NCBI GenBank assembly: GCA_024704175.1
Contig: CP085629.1
Span: 4,216,001-4,280,000 of the forward strand
Direction of reading: 5' to 3'
Origin: Paenibacillus sp. P25
GTDB lineage: Bacteria > Bacillota > Bacilli > Paenibacillales > NBRC-103111
DNA length: 64,000 nucleotides
Shown: positions 19,958-28,252 of the stretch, in pieces
Position numbering within the stretch: the stretch's first letter is position 1
Layout: every line of letters begins with the position of its first letter
Translations under genes and position numbers: made by a program
The notes under the pieces: model-generated
What the model saw: the letters and a program-made list of their open reading frames with translations, nothing else
Told to the model about the DNA's origin: nothing
Databases searched by the model: none

Positions 19958-21621
19958 TCAAAAACGAATCTTCCCCAGCTCCTCCCGGAAAGCCGGTCTT
20001 CGCGGAAATTTGGTTAACAATTTTTGTGTGACGGTGAACGCTTCTTTCCGTCCGCCAACCTGTTGAAGCATTCGAATGATCCGGCAAACATCGGCGTAAT
20101 CTCGCCTGTCTCTGGATTGATCCGCCCGGAATTCGATATATGCCACGAAAAGCGCCTTCACCTCCTCCGGGTAATGCGGAAGCAATTGCTCATAGAACGA
20201 TTCAATTCGGTAAGGTGCCTTGCGGACCTGTTCCAAAAGCCGTGCGTACATCTCCTCTTCCACCAGAATTTGGGTATACGTATGCTCTCCCCTCGTGCTC
20301 TGCTCTAATTGATCTAACATATCTTGCAAATACAAAGTCCATTCTCCCTCATCGGAAAATGTATCCTTCACAGAGCGATAATACGCATACTCTCCGTTCA
20401 CAATCAGCTCCATCCCGAGTTTCCGCCGCTGTTCGACTTGTCCTGTGCGATGGTATGCCTCATACCGATATTTCTTCCAGCGATAGACGAGCCCCGGCAC
20501 CCCTGATCTTGGGCTTCCCCGGCCTCCGCCAATCGGATCGCTTCCTCGGCATCGCCTTGCTCAAGCGCCGCTCGAATCGCAATCTCCCGAATTTCCGGGA
20601 AATGCAGATGTTTATACAAATAAGCTTTCGCCTGTTCTTCACCTGAACGTTCCAAAATTTGACCATATCGGAGCACAGTTACCCGCTCGTCTGTGTACTC
20701 CCGCGACCAATTGCTTCCGGACGTATGACCCAGGAGCGAATCCGCCGCATCATCCCATTGATGTTGCATCTGTTCCGACTCGATCAGCGCGCCCGCCGCC
20801 TCGAGGAGCGCGAGCCGCCAATCCGACCACCCGTCGTAATAAGGCTGGTGTGTCTCCTCCAACAACCGGCGGAAAATCTTCAAGCGTTCTTCCGCCGGAA
20901 TATGATGGCGATCCTGAACCAGCTTGAAGATCGATTCCAGACAGCTTTCGATCACGATCCCGACTCCACCGTCCGAATCGTCGGCGGACTGCAATAATTC
21001 AATCATCTCTTCGATGATGCAAAACAGAATCGCCAGCCCGTGTAACCATTCCCCTTCATCGAAGGCGGAGAGAGCCTTTTCAGCGACGATCTCCGCACCT
21101 TCCACCGTGCGGCTTACGTTCCGCCAAGACACAAAACCATGATCATCCGAATATGTGTCAATGTAGGATCGAATCAACCGTCGGCAGGCGTCCAACTCCT
21201 GATCCGCGCCCCTTTTCGACAAGTGGAGTCTGATGCGCTCTTCCGCGGTATATGAATCCGATGCAATCGAGAGCAGCAATTCGATTAATTTCTCCTTGCT
21301 CTCTGCTTCCAACAGTTGCCGGAGAGACGGTTCCGGTGAAGATACCCTGTCTGCATCTCTATTCTTAAGCTCGAGGAATACGGCGACTTGATGCTTGCAT
21401 ACCGGCCCGAAATCGTACGGACAATCGCATTCCGATTCCATTATGTTGTTCTCGTTGTCTAGCCTTACATAAACCTCATAATCCTCGTACCCGCGCACAA
21501 CCGCAGTGTACTTTTCATCGGCAATGGACTTCAAGGAAATTACCCGTCCTTCGGACGCGTATTCCTTCCCTCTGTGTACAACTGCAGGATCTATGTATCT
21601 GGAAAAATCGGATAAATTCAA
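19958..21621 (-). CDS. SWIM zinc-finger protein (reading frame broken once)
   Basis: Rejoined length is about 554 residues. Near residues 60-85 the SWIM motif CDCPYDFGPVCKHQVAVFL gives CxCx(n)CxH, a zinc site that binds nucleic acid or protein. The rest is an all-helical repeat region (for example EQGDAEEAIRLAEAGEAQDQG) that resembles TPR-like repeats. The start is a TTG at 21621 preceded by AAGGGGTGG, because upstream sequence in frame looks non-coding. The break near 20500 is repaired by one G (CAGGGGTGCC to five G), giving ...DQGVPGLVYRWKKYR. SWIM proteins of this type are common in Bacillales; function is not known. Confidence 0.75.
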
Positions 21622-21811
21622 GAGGACCACCCCTTTGGATGCTTCTTTCCATCTTGGAATTCCAATAGTCGATGAACACCTGATAAGATCGCACCGTGGT
21701 AAAGAAGGGAATATGTTGGTCTGCCGCAGCGTCGACATATTCATCTTTTAGAAATGGTGACAGCGACACAGGTCGTATATCGGTTGCCATTTGGAAAATA
21801 ATCCTGCTCAT
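21515..21811 (-). CDS. Possible small gene overlapping the SWIM gene start
   Basis: An ATG overlaps the stop of the upstream 105-residue gene (ATGA) and opens a frame of 98 codons. The first 60 residues (FLKDEYVDAAADQHIPFFTT, then VRSYQVFIDYW) look protein-like, but the frame then runs about 100 bases into the SWIM gene in another phase. Either the true gene ends earlier after an indel, or this is chance. No family is recognised. Confidence 0.25.
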   Translation of the reverse strand: MSRIIFQMATDIRPVSLSPFLKDEYVDAAADQHIPFFTTVRSYQVFIDYWNSKMERSIQRGGPLEFIRFFQIHRSCSCTQREGIRVRRTGNFLEVHCR

Positions 21812-22124
21812 TTGTTGCTTTTATGCTTAAGGATGTATGTTTTAGCCAAGTGGTTTAGATGGCCAACAGCAATTGAATTGGGATCACTCGGGTCATGCTT
21901 CTTCTGCATGGCACGTTCAAATTCATCAATCATCTTTGCAAAATCGCATACATTCTGCTCAAGACCAAATAAGCGTTTCATGTCTCGATAGTGTCGAAAA
22001 AGACTGCGTTAGCTTGATCATTGGGATAACCTAATTGTTGAAGTTCCGAAATGACCGCTTGAGCATACAGCCTAATCATCGTCTGTCTTGAAGAACGTTT
22101 CACCGGTATCCCCTGCCCAAACAT
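21808..22124 (-). CDS. Unknown protein of about 105 aa (reading frame broken once)
   Basis: The frame starts MFGQGIPVKRSSRQTMIRLY and is lost near 22000, where GTCTTTTTCGAC needs one more T to continue as VFFRHYRDMKRLFGLEQ. The end reads HLNHLAKTYILKHKSNK. Rejoined length is one base short of a multiple of three. The product is mostly helical and basic. It starts a few bases after the UPF0158 gene stop, so it is probably in the same operon. I do not recognise the family. Confidence 0.5.
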
Positions 22125-22131
22125 TTCTTTA

Positions 22132-22770
22132 TTACTCGAGAATCAACTTCACTTCAATGGATTCCAACCAATCCGAAACACGTTTGCGATTCTGCTCTTC
22201 AACAAACTGGTAATACCGCTCTAACTGCTCGCTGTCGGAAGATAACGCATCCTTGAATCTTCGGAATATTTTCTTGCCGCCGCTCAATATGTGCATCAAA
22301 GTGGATTGCAGCTTTTTATCTTCAACCGTTTCCGCAAAATCAACCATGTCGGTATATCCTTCATCCGACTCCCGTTTCGGTAACCGAAAATAAATTTCAT
22401 TAAAGCCTTCTTCAATGACCTCGCTTAATTCTTCGTCCTCTTCATCCCGGTCAAACGTTCGCAACGTGACAACATCTCCAGTTTCGATATTCAGGAAGGA
22501 CTCTATTCCTTCTACGTACATGTCGTATGCATCCACAATCTCCTGAAACTGCTGCTTGGTCAATTTCAATTCTTTCATAGGTTCTCCCTCAGCTACTATC
22601 GCTTTGATCAACTCGCCGCGTTGTTCCGCCTCATATTCCTCCCACGTGATTCCATACGGGAAGCCGCCATCCGTATATCCGGCGATAAAATAGAAATTCT
22701 CGTCTTGTTCCAACAGCCCCATGAATTCCGCTTTCTGACCGGTCCGCTTATTTTTCTTCCTGCCGCGCAT
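22132..22770 (-). CDS. UPF0158 family protein
   Basis: The 212-residue product has the UPF0158 pattern: a short N-terminal lead, then LKLTKQQFQEIVDAYDMYVEGIESFLN with an acidic stretch, and the C-terminal half RRFKDALSSDSEQLERYYQFVEEQNRKRV. The start at 22770 is chosen because GGTGGGG lies six bases upstream. It is soluble and acidic with no enzyme motif. Function in this family is unknown. It follows the pRiA4b ORF3-like gene by 12 bases and shares its operon. Confidence 0.7.
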   Translation of the reverse strand: MRGRKKNKRTGQKAEFMGLLEQDENFYFIAGYTDGGFPYGITWEEYEAEQRGELIKAIVAEGEPMKELKLTKQQFQEIVDAYDMYVEGIESFLNIETGDVVTLRTFDRDEEDEELSEVIEEGFNEIYFRLPKRESDEGYTDMVDFAETVEDKKLQSTLMHILSGGKKIFRRFKDALSSDSEQLERYYQFVEEQNRKRVSDWLESIEVKLILE

Positions 22771-22782
22771 TAAGTTCCCCAC

Positions 22783-23916
22783 CTAAATCCATCTTATTTG
22801 AGCGTGCAGATTAGCCAAATTGTCATGAAAACCCCAGCCGATCCCTTCTGTTTTCGAAACCACGGCTTCGAGGCGCTCCTCGAATTCGTCGAACAACTCG
22901 GCCGTTTCATCTTCATTTACTTGATCAATGATATCGGCATACATGGACACCATGCTGTTGTAGAAGCGTTCATCAATATCCCCGTAGCTTAGGGTGAAAT
23001 CAACTCCATTTTCAACGTAGACCAGCTTCAATTCCAGGGCGTACCTGGCATTTCCAGTCAATCTCTCGAATTCCGAAATCGCATGTTTCGCATCCTGAAG
23101 TCTCAGCTTGCCAAATCCCCGCTCAGGGAAAAACTCTTTCTCAACCTTCTTGCAATACTCTTGAAAGAGAGACTCTACTGCTTCATCGCCCAGTATTCTT
23201 ACAGCAAGAAACTTCTCCATATCTTTGCTGGCGCCATAACAAGCCTTCACCAAATCGATAAGCTGGTCGCTATTTAGCTGCTTCAGATGCTTATTCAGAG
23301 CAGACTTCGTCAGCTTCACAGGCTTTTTCCCTACCGGCCGCTTAACCAGTGACTTGGGGATCAGCTTGTCCTTCTGCCGCTCAAGCTCCTGATTCACTTC
23401 TTCGCAGGAGAAATGTTCGGGATCATATCCTTCTCGAACCCAACCGATAAAATGATCCCGCTCCGGATGATTGGGAGTAAGCAGTACTTCCAGCATATGC
23501 TGATGCCCCCAAACGCCTCCCACATCTTCCTGCGGACAGCCGCGGGCACCATCCAGACACAAGGGTGCCGGGTCGGATGTCGATGCGTCGATTTTGATCA
23601 ACGTAACCGTGTGCTGCCAATCATCTCCAAAATCATACACGTATGTAAATACGGTGTTTTCTTCGTGAACATGCTTCTGAACGATTTCCCTCCGTGCATT
23701 CAGCACCTCGCGGTCTTCTATATGCTCGAATGTCGGATCGGGCAGACCGATCACCTTTTCTTTCACATGAAACTCGTATAAATGGTAATTTTCCCATCCC
23801 ATGACCGATTGGATGATTTTGTGAAGCTGATGAAACGTCACGTCCGGATGAAATTGAAACTCCCGCCAAATCTTCGGGGCAATCTCATTCAGTTCGATTC
23901 TGCATCTATAAACCAT
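22783..23916 (-). CDS. Plasmid pRiA4b ORF-3-like protein
   Basis: The first 185 residues match the pRiA4b ORF-3 family: VYRCRIELNEIAPKIWREFQ, HQLHKIIQSVMGWENYHLYEF, FTYVYDFGDDWQHTVTL and CLDGARGCPQEDVGG. The C-terminal 190 residues are helical, with LTKSALNKHLKQLNSDQLIDL. The family is common on mobile elements and accessory regions, and its role is not established. The start at 23916 has AAAGGAG 11 bases upstream. The gene is complete at 377 residues. Confidence 0.8.
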   Translation of the reverse strand: MVYRCRIELNEIAPKIWREFQFHPDVTFHQLHKIIQSVMGWENYHLYEFHVKEKVIGLPDPTFEHIEDREVLNARREIVQKHVHEENTVFTYVYDFGDDWQHTVTLIKIDASTSDPAPLCLDGARGCPQEDVGGVWGHQHMLEVLLTPNHPERDHFIGWVREGYDPEHFSCEEVNQELERQKDKLIPKSLVKRPVGKKPVKLTKSALNKHLKQLNSDQLIDLVKACYGASKDMEKFLAVRILGDEAVESLFQEYCKKVEKEFFPERGFGKLRLQDAKHAISEFERLTGNARYALELKLVYVENGVDFTLSYGDIDERFYNSMVSMYADIIDQVNEDETAELFDEFEERLEAVVSKTEGIGWGFHDNLANLHAQIRWI

Positions 23917-23994
23917 GATCGTCTGTTCTCCTTTTAAGTATTCCGAGTATATAAACAAACCCACTGTATCCCGGTTGGAATTACAATGGGTAGG

Positions 23995-24387
23995 CTAAAT
24001 GGTAAACAGCGGCAAACCGAATGCTTCCCGAACAAAGCTCATATCGTGGTCCCTTGATACAAGACCAAGCTGGTGCTCAATAGAAGTTGCAATAATAATT
24101 GCGTCCGGAGTTTTAAGCTTCCGTCCTTTCGACTTTTGTTCCCTGCGTATGTCCCCGGCAAGTCGGGCAACACTGGAACTTACCTCAATACATCTTCGTG
24201 AATTAAACAGCTTGATTCCTTGCAAACGATAAGCGGATTCCAGCCCGCTGAACACTTCGCACTCCGTAATTACGGAGAAATAAATCGACATCCGATCGTC
24301 ACTGGCCTGCCTGACAAAATCCAATGCGGCATGCTCCCCAGCCAGCAATGCGATCGCAATATTGGTATCGAGTAAATAACCGCCCAT
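23995..24387 (-). CDS. VapC-like PIN-domain toxin
   Basis: The 130-residue protein has the PIN pattern: YLLDTNIAIALL with the first acidic residue, ITECEVFSGLE with the middle Glu, KTPDAIIIATSIEH with the third acidic residue, and SRDHDMSFV with the last. VapC toxins are metal-dependent ribonucleases that cut tRNA or rRNA. Its ATG immediately follows the antitoxin stop (TAAATGG), so the two are co-translated. It is complete. A decayed relative lies at 18862-18982. Confidence 0.85.
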   Translation of the reverse strand: MGGYLLDTNIAIALLAGEHAALDFVRQASDDRMSIYFSVITECEVFSGLESAYRLQGIKLFNSRRCIEVSSSVARLAGDIRREQKSKGRKLKTPDAIIIATSIEHQLGLVSRDHDMSFVREAFGLPLFTI

Positions 24388-24621
24388 TTAGTTCCACTCT
24401 TCCTCACGCATTTTCTTGACTTCATTAGCCAACTGCTTTGCTTGTTCCGGTGTTAATACCCCCGCCGACTCAAGGATGTCATCAATGGAGTAGTCATCCT
24501 CTACTTCAATCGTGTCGTTATCCAAATTGATTTTTACTTTGCTGTGCGTAATATTCATCTTTTGCAGTATGGAGCGAAGTTCCTTAGCCGTTTGCTGATC
24601 CATCTTTTTGGGCAAAGACAT
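24388..24621 (-). CDS. VapB-like antitoxin
   Basis: The 77-residue protein directly precedes the VapC-like toxin, the usual order. It is acidic in the middle and C-terminal part (DNDTIEVEDDYSIDDILESAG, and KKMREEEWN at the end). I see no clear DNA-binding motif, so the assignment rests on position, size and charge. Pairs of this kind are usually autoregulated by the antitoxin. Confidence 0.65.
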   Translation of the reverse strand: MSLPKKMDQQTAKELRSILQKMNITHSKVKINLDNDTIEVEDDYSIDDILESAGVLTPEQAKQLANEVKKMREEEWN

Positions 24622-24821
24622 GGTTTAAACACCAACCTTCCGATTTAAGATTTGCAAGATATTTCAGTATTTCCGATGTACTCAAGGCCTTTCCGGATTT
24701 ATATTCCATTCTGCTCTGTTCAATCATGAATTTCAGTTCCGGATTGGCTTCAACATCAGCTTGAATCGATCGCTGCTCTTCGATATCATTTCACTCCAGT
24801 CATAATCGTTTCTTCTGTCAT
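24584..24821 (-). pseudogene. Antitoxin-like small gene upstream of vapB, probably frameshifted
   Basis: MTEETIMTGV reads into a TGA, and a shift of one base in GTGAAATGAT continues as DIEEQRSIQADVEANPELKF, then MEYKSGKALSTSEILKYLAN. Taking out one A makes a 78-residue frame that overlaps vapB by 38 bases. The helical, acidic character resembles C-terminal parts of type II antitoxins. No strong ribosome site is seen. Confidence 0.35.
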
Positions 24822-24882
24822 ACTGGAGCACTTAATTTCGTGTTATCAACAGTATAACATACACGGCTCCGAAACCAGAAGA

Positions 24883-24917
24883 AGATAAGCCAGCCCCTCG
24901 GACCGGCTGGCTTATCT
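24883..24917. terminator. Strong stem-loop near the sigK break
   Basis: A perfect 13-bp inverted repeat, AGATAAGCCAGCC/GGCTGGCTTATCT, has a 9-base loop. On the minus strand it is followed by TCTTCTGG, so the U-tract is poor. It could stop transcription coming from the sigK side or mark an element end. The stretch from 24822 to 24997 otherwise holds no gene that I can see. Confidence 0.5.
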
Positions 24918-24997
24918 CTTCATATAGCTCGTCCACCCTCACCGTACAAACCGCCCGCTGCACACAAAACGCGCCGTTTCCTGACATAGGTTCGTGT

Positions 24998-25222
24998 TCA
25001 CAACGTGTTTACTATGTGGGCCACAAGTCTAAGGTTATGCTCAATTAGCAAATTGCGTGAATGCTGGTTTCCTTGTGCCATTAAACGCAAATGCTTTTCT
25101 TCCTCATCTTCGGCAAGCGGTTGTGGAAACGCATTGTTTTTTACGTAAGAAACCAGCAACATTAATTCTTTGATGAATAAGGCTATGGCAGAAAAGATAC
25201 CTGGCACTGCGGCCACCCCCAT
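24998..25222 (-). pseudogene. sigK: 5' part of sigma-K gene, interrupted
   Basis: The reading frame begins MGVAAVPGIFSAIALFIKEL and continues LLVSYVKNNAFPQPL, EEEKHLRLMAQGNQHSRNLL and IEHNLRLVAHIV. This is the N-terminus of sigma-K (SpoIVCB), including the pro-sequence removed by SpoIVFB. After about 70 codons the match ends, and the last codons (NTL, stop) are not sigma-K. No single-base change restores the expected continuation (KK..NTGED...). So the gene is truly cut here, not just frameshifted. In several sporeformers sigK is split by an element excised in the mother cell. The 3' part would then lie beyond position 1 of this window, on the same strand. A dead fragment is the alternative. 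Confidence 0.75.
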
Positions 25223-25317
25223 GATGAGATTAGTATCATTTTATGTGGGCCTCTGTCTATCCGTGCCTGTACTGCTAAAAAAACTATTCATCCTGGTTGA
25301 AGCAGATTTTACTCCTG

Positions 25318-26301
25318 TCAAGCTCTATTAGGGGAAATAGGTCGAATCGTACCGTCCTCGTTATATTCAAGCTCAGTGAATTTAACGCAGCGCTTGTTGT
25401 CTGCACCTCCCGACAACGAACTGTCATGGTAGAATAAATACCATTTGTCCCTAAATTGTACGATCGAATGGTGAGTGGTCCAGCCAATGACCGGTGTTAG
25501 GATGGTTCCTTTGAATATAAAGGGTCCCTTGGGGCTCTCACTCATCGCATACACGATTTTATGGGTCGTCCCCGTTGAATAAGACAGGTAGTACTTCCCA
25601 TTAAATTTATGCATCCACGGTCCTTCAAAATATCTGCGTTCCTCATCACCGGCAGTAAGAGGGCTTCCATGCTCATCAAGGATCAAAATTTCTTCCGGGC
25701 TTTCTTGAAAAGTCAGCATATCTTCACTTAATTCTGCGACTCTTGGTCCTAAAGCCGGTTCATCTCGGGCAGGTCCCTGGCCATCGGCAACATATTCACC
25801 CGTTCGCCATTTCTCCAATTGTCCACCCCATAGTCCGCCGAAATACATATACGCCCGATTATCGTCGTCTATGAAAACTGCCGGATCGATACTGAAGCTC
25901 CCTGGGATATAGCTCGGTTCGGGGATAAATGGGCCGGAGGGAGAAGAACTCGTCGCTGCGCCGATTCGAAAGATATCATCGTGGTCTCTGGCAGGGAAAA
26001 ACAAATAATACGTATCGTTTTTATACGCTGCGTCCGGAGCCCACATTTGTTTGGAGGCCCAAGAAACATCTTTGACGTGCAGCGCTTCTCCGTGATCTGT
26101 GCAAACAGATTCCGTATCTTCCATAGACAAGACATGATAATCTTCCATATCGTACTGATCGCCATTATCATTGGAAGTATGGTTGCGGTCAAGGTCGTGA
26201 GAAGGATAAATATAGATCTTTCCATTAAAAACATGTGCAGAAGGGTCTGCCGTATAGATATGCGTGACCAGCGGCTCGTTATATTTAACAGGTTTTGACA
26301 T
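25318..26301 (-). CDS. Glycoside hydrolase family 43 enzyme
   Basis: The 327-residue protein has the five-bladed propeller pattern of GH43. YTADPSAHVFNGKIYIYPS gives the first catalytic Asp, SFSIDPAVFIDDDNRAYMYFGG the pKa-modulating Asp, and RRYFEGPWMHKFNGKYYLSYS the general acid Glu. No signal peptide is present, so it should act on oligosaccharides after uptake, most likely arabino- or xylo-oligosaccharides. The start at 26301 has AAAGGAA upstream. It is the last gene of the ABC operon that begins with the binding protein at 29590. Confidence 0.85.
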   Translation of the reverse strand: MSKPVKYNEPLVTHIYTADPSAHVFNGKIYIYPSHDLDRNHTSNDNGDQYDMEDYHVLSMEDTESVCTDHGEALHVKDVSWASKQMWAPDAAYKNDTYYLFFPARDHDDIFRIGAATSSSPSGPFIPEPSYIPGSFSIDPAVFIDDDNRAYMYFGGLWGGQLEKWRTGEYVADGQGPARDEPALGPRVAELSEDMLTFQESPEEILILDEHGSPLTAGDEERRYFEGPWMHKFNGKYYLSYSTGTTHKIVYAMSESPKGPFIFKGTILTPVIGWTTHHSIVQFRDKWYLFYHDSSLSGGADNKRCVKFTELEYNEDGTIRPISPNRA

Positions 26302-26381
26302 GATATTGTTCCTTTCCAACGGGCCCATTCGTCCTGTGACCCGCCCTTGTCATTATTATTTGTAGAAGTACAACTTGCTTG

Positions 26382-27263
26382 TTATCCTTTGACCGATCCT
26401 GCAGCAATACCTTCTACGATGCGGTTGCTAAGCAGTACGAAGGCAAGCAGAATAGGCAAAATGCTGATCATCAGCGTCGCGCCGATCGCGCCCCAATCCG
26501 TCGTATACTGGCCGATAAAGTTTTGGATACCGACCGTCAGCGTTTTGTATTTATCCGAACTAATAAACGTATTGACGAAAATAAACTCGTTCCAATTGTA
26601 GATCATATTGATGATGACGGCGGTCGATATGACCGACGCGGTCATTGGCGACGTAATGCTGAAAAATAGACGATTCACGGAGCATCCATCCATGATCGCC
26701 GCTTCTTCCACTTCCCGCGGTAACGTGTAATAAAAACCGAGCATGATCATAATCGTAATGGGCAAGTTAAACGCGATATAAGATAAAATCAGAGACAGCG
26801 GATGGTTCGTCAGATGGGTTCTCGTAAATAAGCTGAACAGCGGAATGAGCGTTGAATGCACCGGAATCATGAGTCCCACCATGAATAACCCAAGCACGAA
26901 CGACTGCAGCCTCCACTTCATTCGCGTCACAGCGAAAGTTACGAAGCTTGCGAACAATACGGTCACAGCGACCGAAGTGACCGTCATCCAGACACTATTG
27001 AAAAAATAGGCGCTAATATGGCCCTGAGTCCATACTTTCTCGTAGTTTTCCCAGCGGAACCGTTCGGGAAGTGCCAAAGGAGCCAGATTAAATATTTCTT
27101 CGTTATTTTTCAAAGAAAACAGCAGCGACCATAGGAGCGGAAATATTTGAAATATAGCAACAACCGTCAACAGGATATACAAAACGCCGTACCCGATTTG
27201 CATAGGGAGCTTGCTTTGCACCGCATTAGTCTGCGTTTGACGTCCTATCGTTTCAGTATTCAT
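26382..27263 (-). CDS. Carbohydrate ABC transporter permease (MalG type)
   Basis: The 293-residue product has six predicted membrane segments and the inner-membrane loop EEAAIMDGCSVNRLFFSITSP, the EAA motif that contacts the ATPase. The C-terminus ends IVEGIAAGSVKG, typical of MalG-like proteins. It lies 15 bases after the partner permease gene. No ATPase gene is in the cluster, as is usual in Bacillales, where a shared MsmX-type ATPase serves many importers. Confidence 0.85.
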   Translation of the reverse strand: MNTETIGRQTQTNAVQSKLPMQIGYGVLYILLTVVAIFQIFPLLWSLLFSLKNNEEIFNLAPLALPERFRWENYEKVWTQGHISAYFFNSVWMTVTSVAVTVLFASFVTFAVTRMKWRLQSFVLGLFMVGLMIPVHSTLIPLFSLFTRTHLTNHPLSLILSYIAFNLPITIMIMLGFYYTLPREVEEAAIMDGCSVNRLFFSITSPMTASVISTAVIINMIYNWNEFIFVNTFISSDKYKTLTVGIQNFIGQYTTDWGAIGATLMISILPILLAFVLLSNRIVEGIAAGSVKG

Positions 27264-27278
27264 CGGAATCTCCTTTCG

Positions 27279-28169
27279 TTACGAGTATTGGATACTGTCT
27301 TTGGTAGCCGTCGCTTTGCGAATCAGCCATGTCATGAACAGGCAAATGATAAGCAGGAAGAAGCCGATTGCGCTGGCATAACCAAAATTATATTCTTTGA
27401 AAGCTTTGATATACATATAAGAAGCCATCACTTCGCTGGAACCGTTCGGACCTCCGCCCGTCATAACGTAAATCAAGTCAAAATATTTGAGCGAACCAAC
27501 AACGGCGAGAACGACCGTCACTTTCATGACCTCGGCAATAAGCGGAACCCGAATCGATATCGCGATGCGCCATGGACTGGCGCCATCAATGCGGGCCGCT
27601 TCAACCAGGGAAGAAGGAACATTTTTCAAAGCGGCATAATAAATCAAGATATAGAATCCTGCATATTGCCATAAAATCGGGATGAAAATCGCATATAAAA
27701 CGATCGAAGGATTTGATAGCCATTCAGGTGTATTCTCAATCCCCAGTGACATCAGCATATGATTCAATATGCCGTTTGTCGGGTGAAATATTTTCAACCA
27801 TAGTTGGGCGATGGCCACAGAAGACAACAGCATCGGAATTAAGTATACTTTGCGAAACGTGTTAGCGCCGCGAATTTGCGCGGAAAGGACGAGCGCGACG
27901 AGAAGATATACGATTAGACTGAGCGTCGAGAAAATTGCAAGCAGAAATGAGTGCTTCGCGCTGTTCCAGAACATTTCGTCATGAAGCAGCTCTGTATAAT
28001 TTTTCAAACCGATAAAGCTCATTTTGCCTACGCCGTTCCAATTCATTAATCCATAATAGCCCGTCAATACGATCGGCATATAAATTAGGGCCATAATTAG
28101 AAATAATGAGGGAATGACGTACAGTGCAATAATGGATTTGTTGGACATGACTTTATCCATACCGGGCAC
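27279..28169 (-). CDS. Carbohydrate ABC transporter permease (MalF type)
   Basis: The 296-residue protein has six membrane segments. The EAA loop is VEAARIDGASPWRIAISIRV, and a conserved VMTGGGPNGSSEVMASY follows. It forms the pore with the MalG-type protein downstream and takes substrate from the lipoprotein encoded upstream. The gene is complete. Confidence 0.85.
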   Translation of the reverse strand: MPGMDKVMSNKSIIALYVIPSLFLIMALIYMPIVLTGYYGLMNWNGVGKMSFIGLKNYTELLHDEMFWNSAKHSFLLAIFSTLSLIVYLLVALVLSAQIRGANTFRKVYLIPMLLSSVAIAQLWLKIFHPTNGILNHMLMSLGIENTPEWLSNPSIVLYAIFIPILWQYAGFYILIYYAALKNVPSSLVEAARIDGASPWRIAISIRVPLIAEVMKVTVVLAVVGSLKYFDLIYVMTGGGPNGSSEVMASYMYIKAFKEYNFGYASAIGFFLLIICLFMTWLIRKATATKDSIQYS

Positions 28170-28191
28170 TCCCCTTCCTTACTAAATAGAG

Positions 28192-28229
28192 GGAAAGGAC
28201 ATATCACAATAGGGAGATATGCCCTTTCC
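28192..28229 (-). promoter_or_regulatory. Stem-loop between binding-protein and permease genes
   Basis: A 14-bp stem with one G-T wobble (GGAAAGGACATATC against GATATGCCCTTTCC) has a 10-base loop and no U-tract. Such hairpins after binding-protein genes protect that part of the message and lower permease expression. That function is inference. Confidence 0.5.
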
Positions 28230-28252
28230 GGTTGATCTTTCCATAAACTCGG

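Noticed and set aside
1..25000. Prophage
   Set aside because: No capsid, portal, terminase, tail, integrase or lysis genes were recognised.
24998..25222. sigK truncated only by a sequence error
   Set aside because: None of the three frames after LVAHIV resembles the expected sigma-K continuation, so a single indel cannot explain the break.
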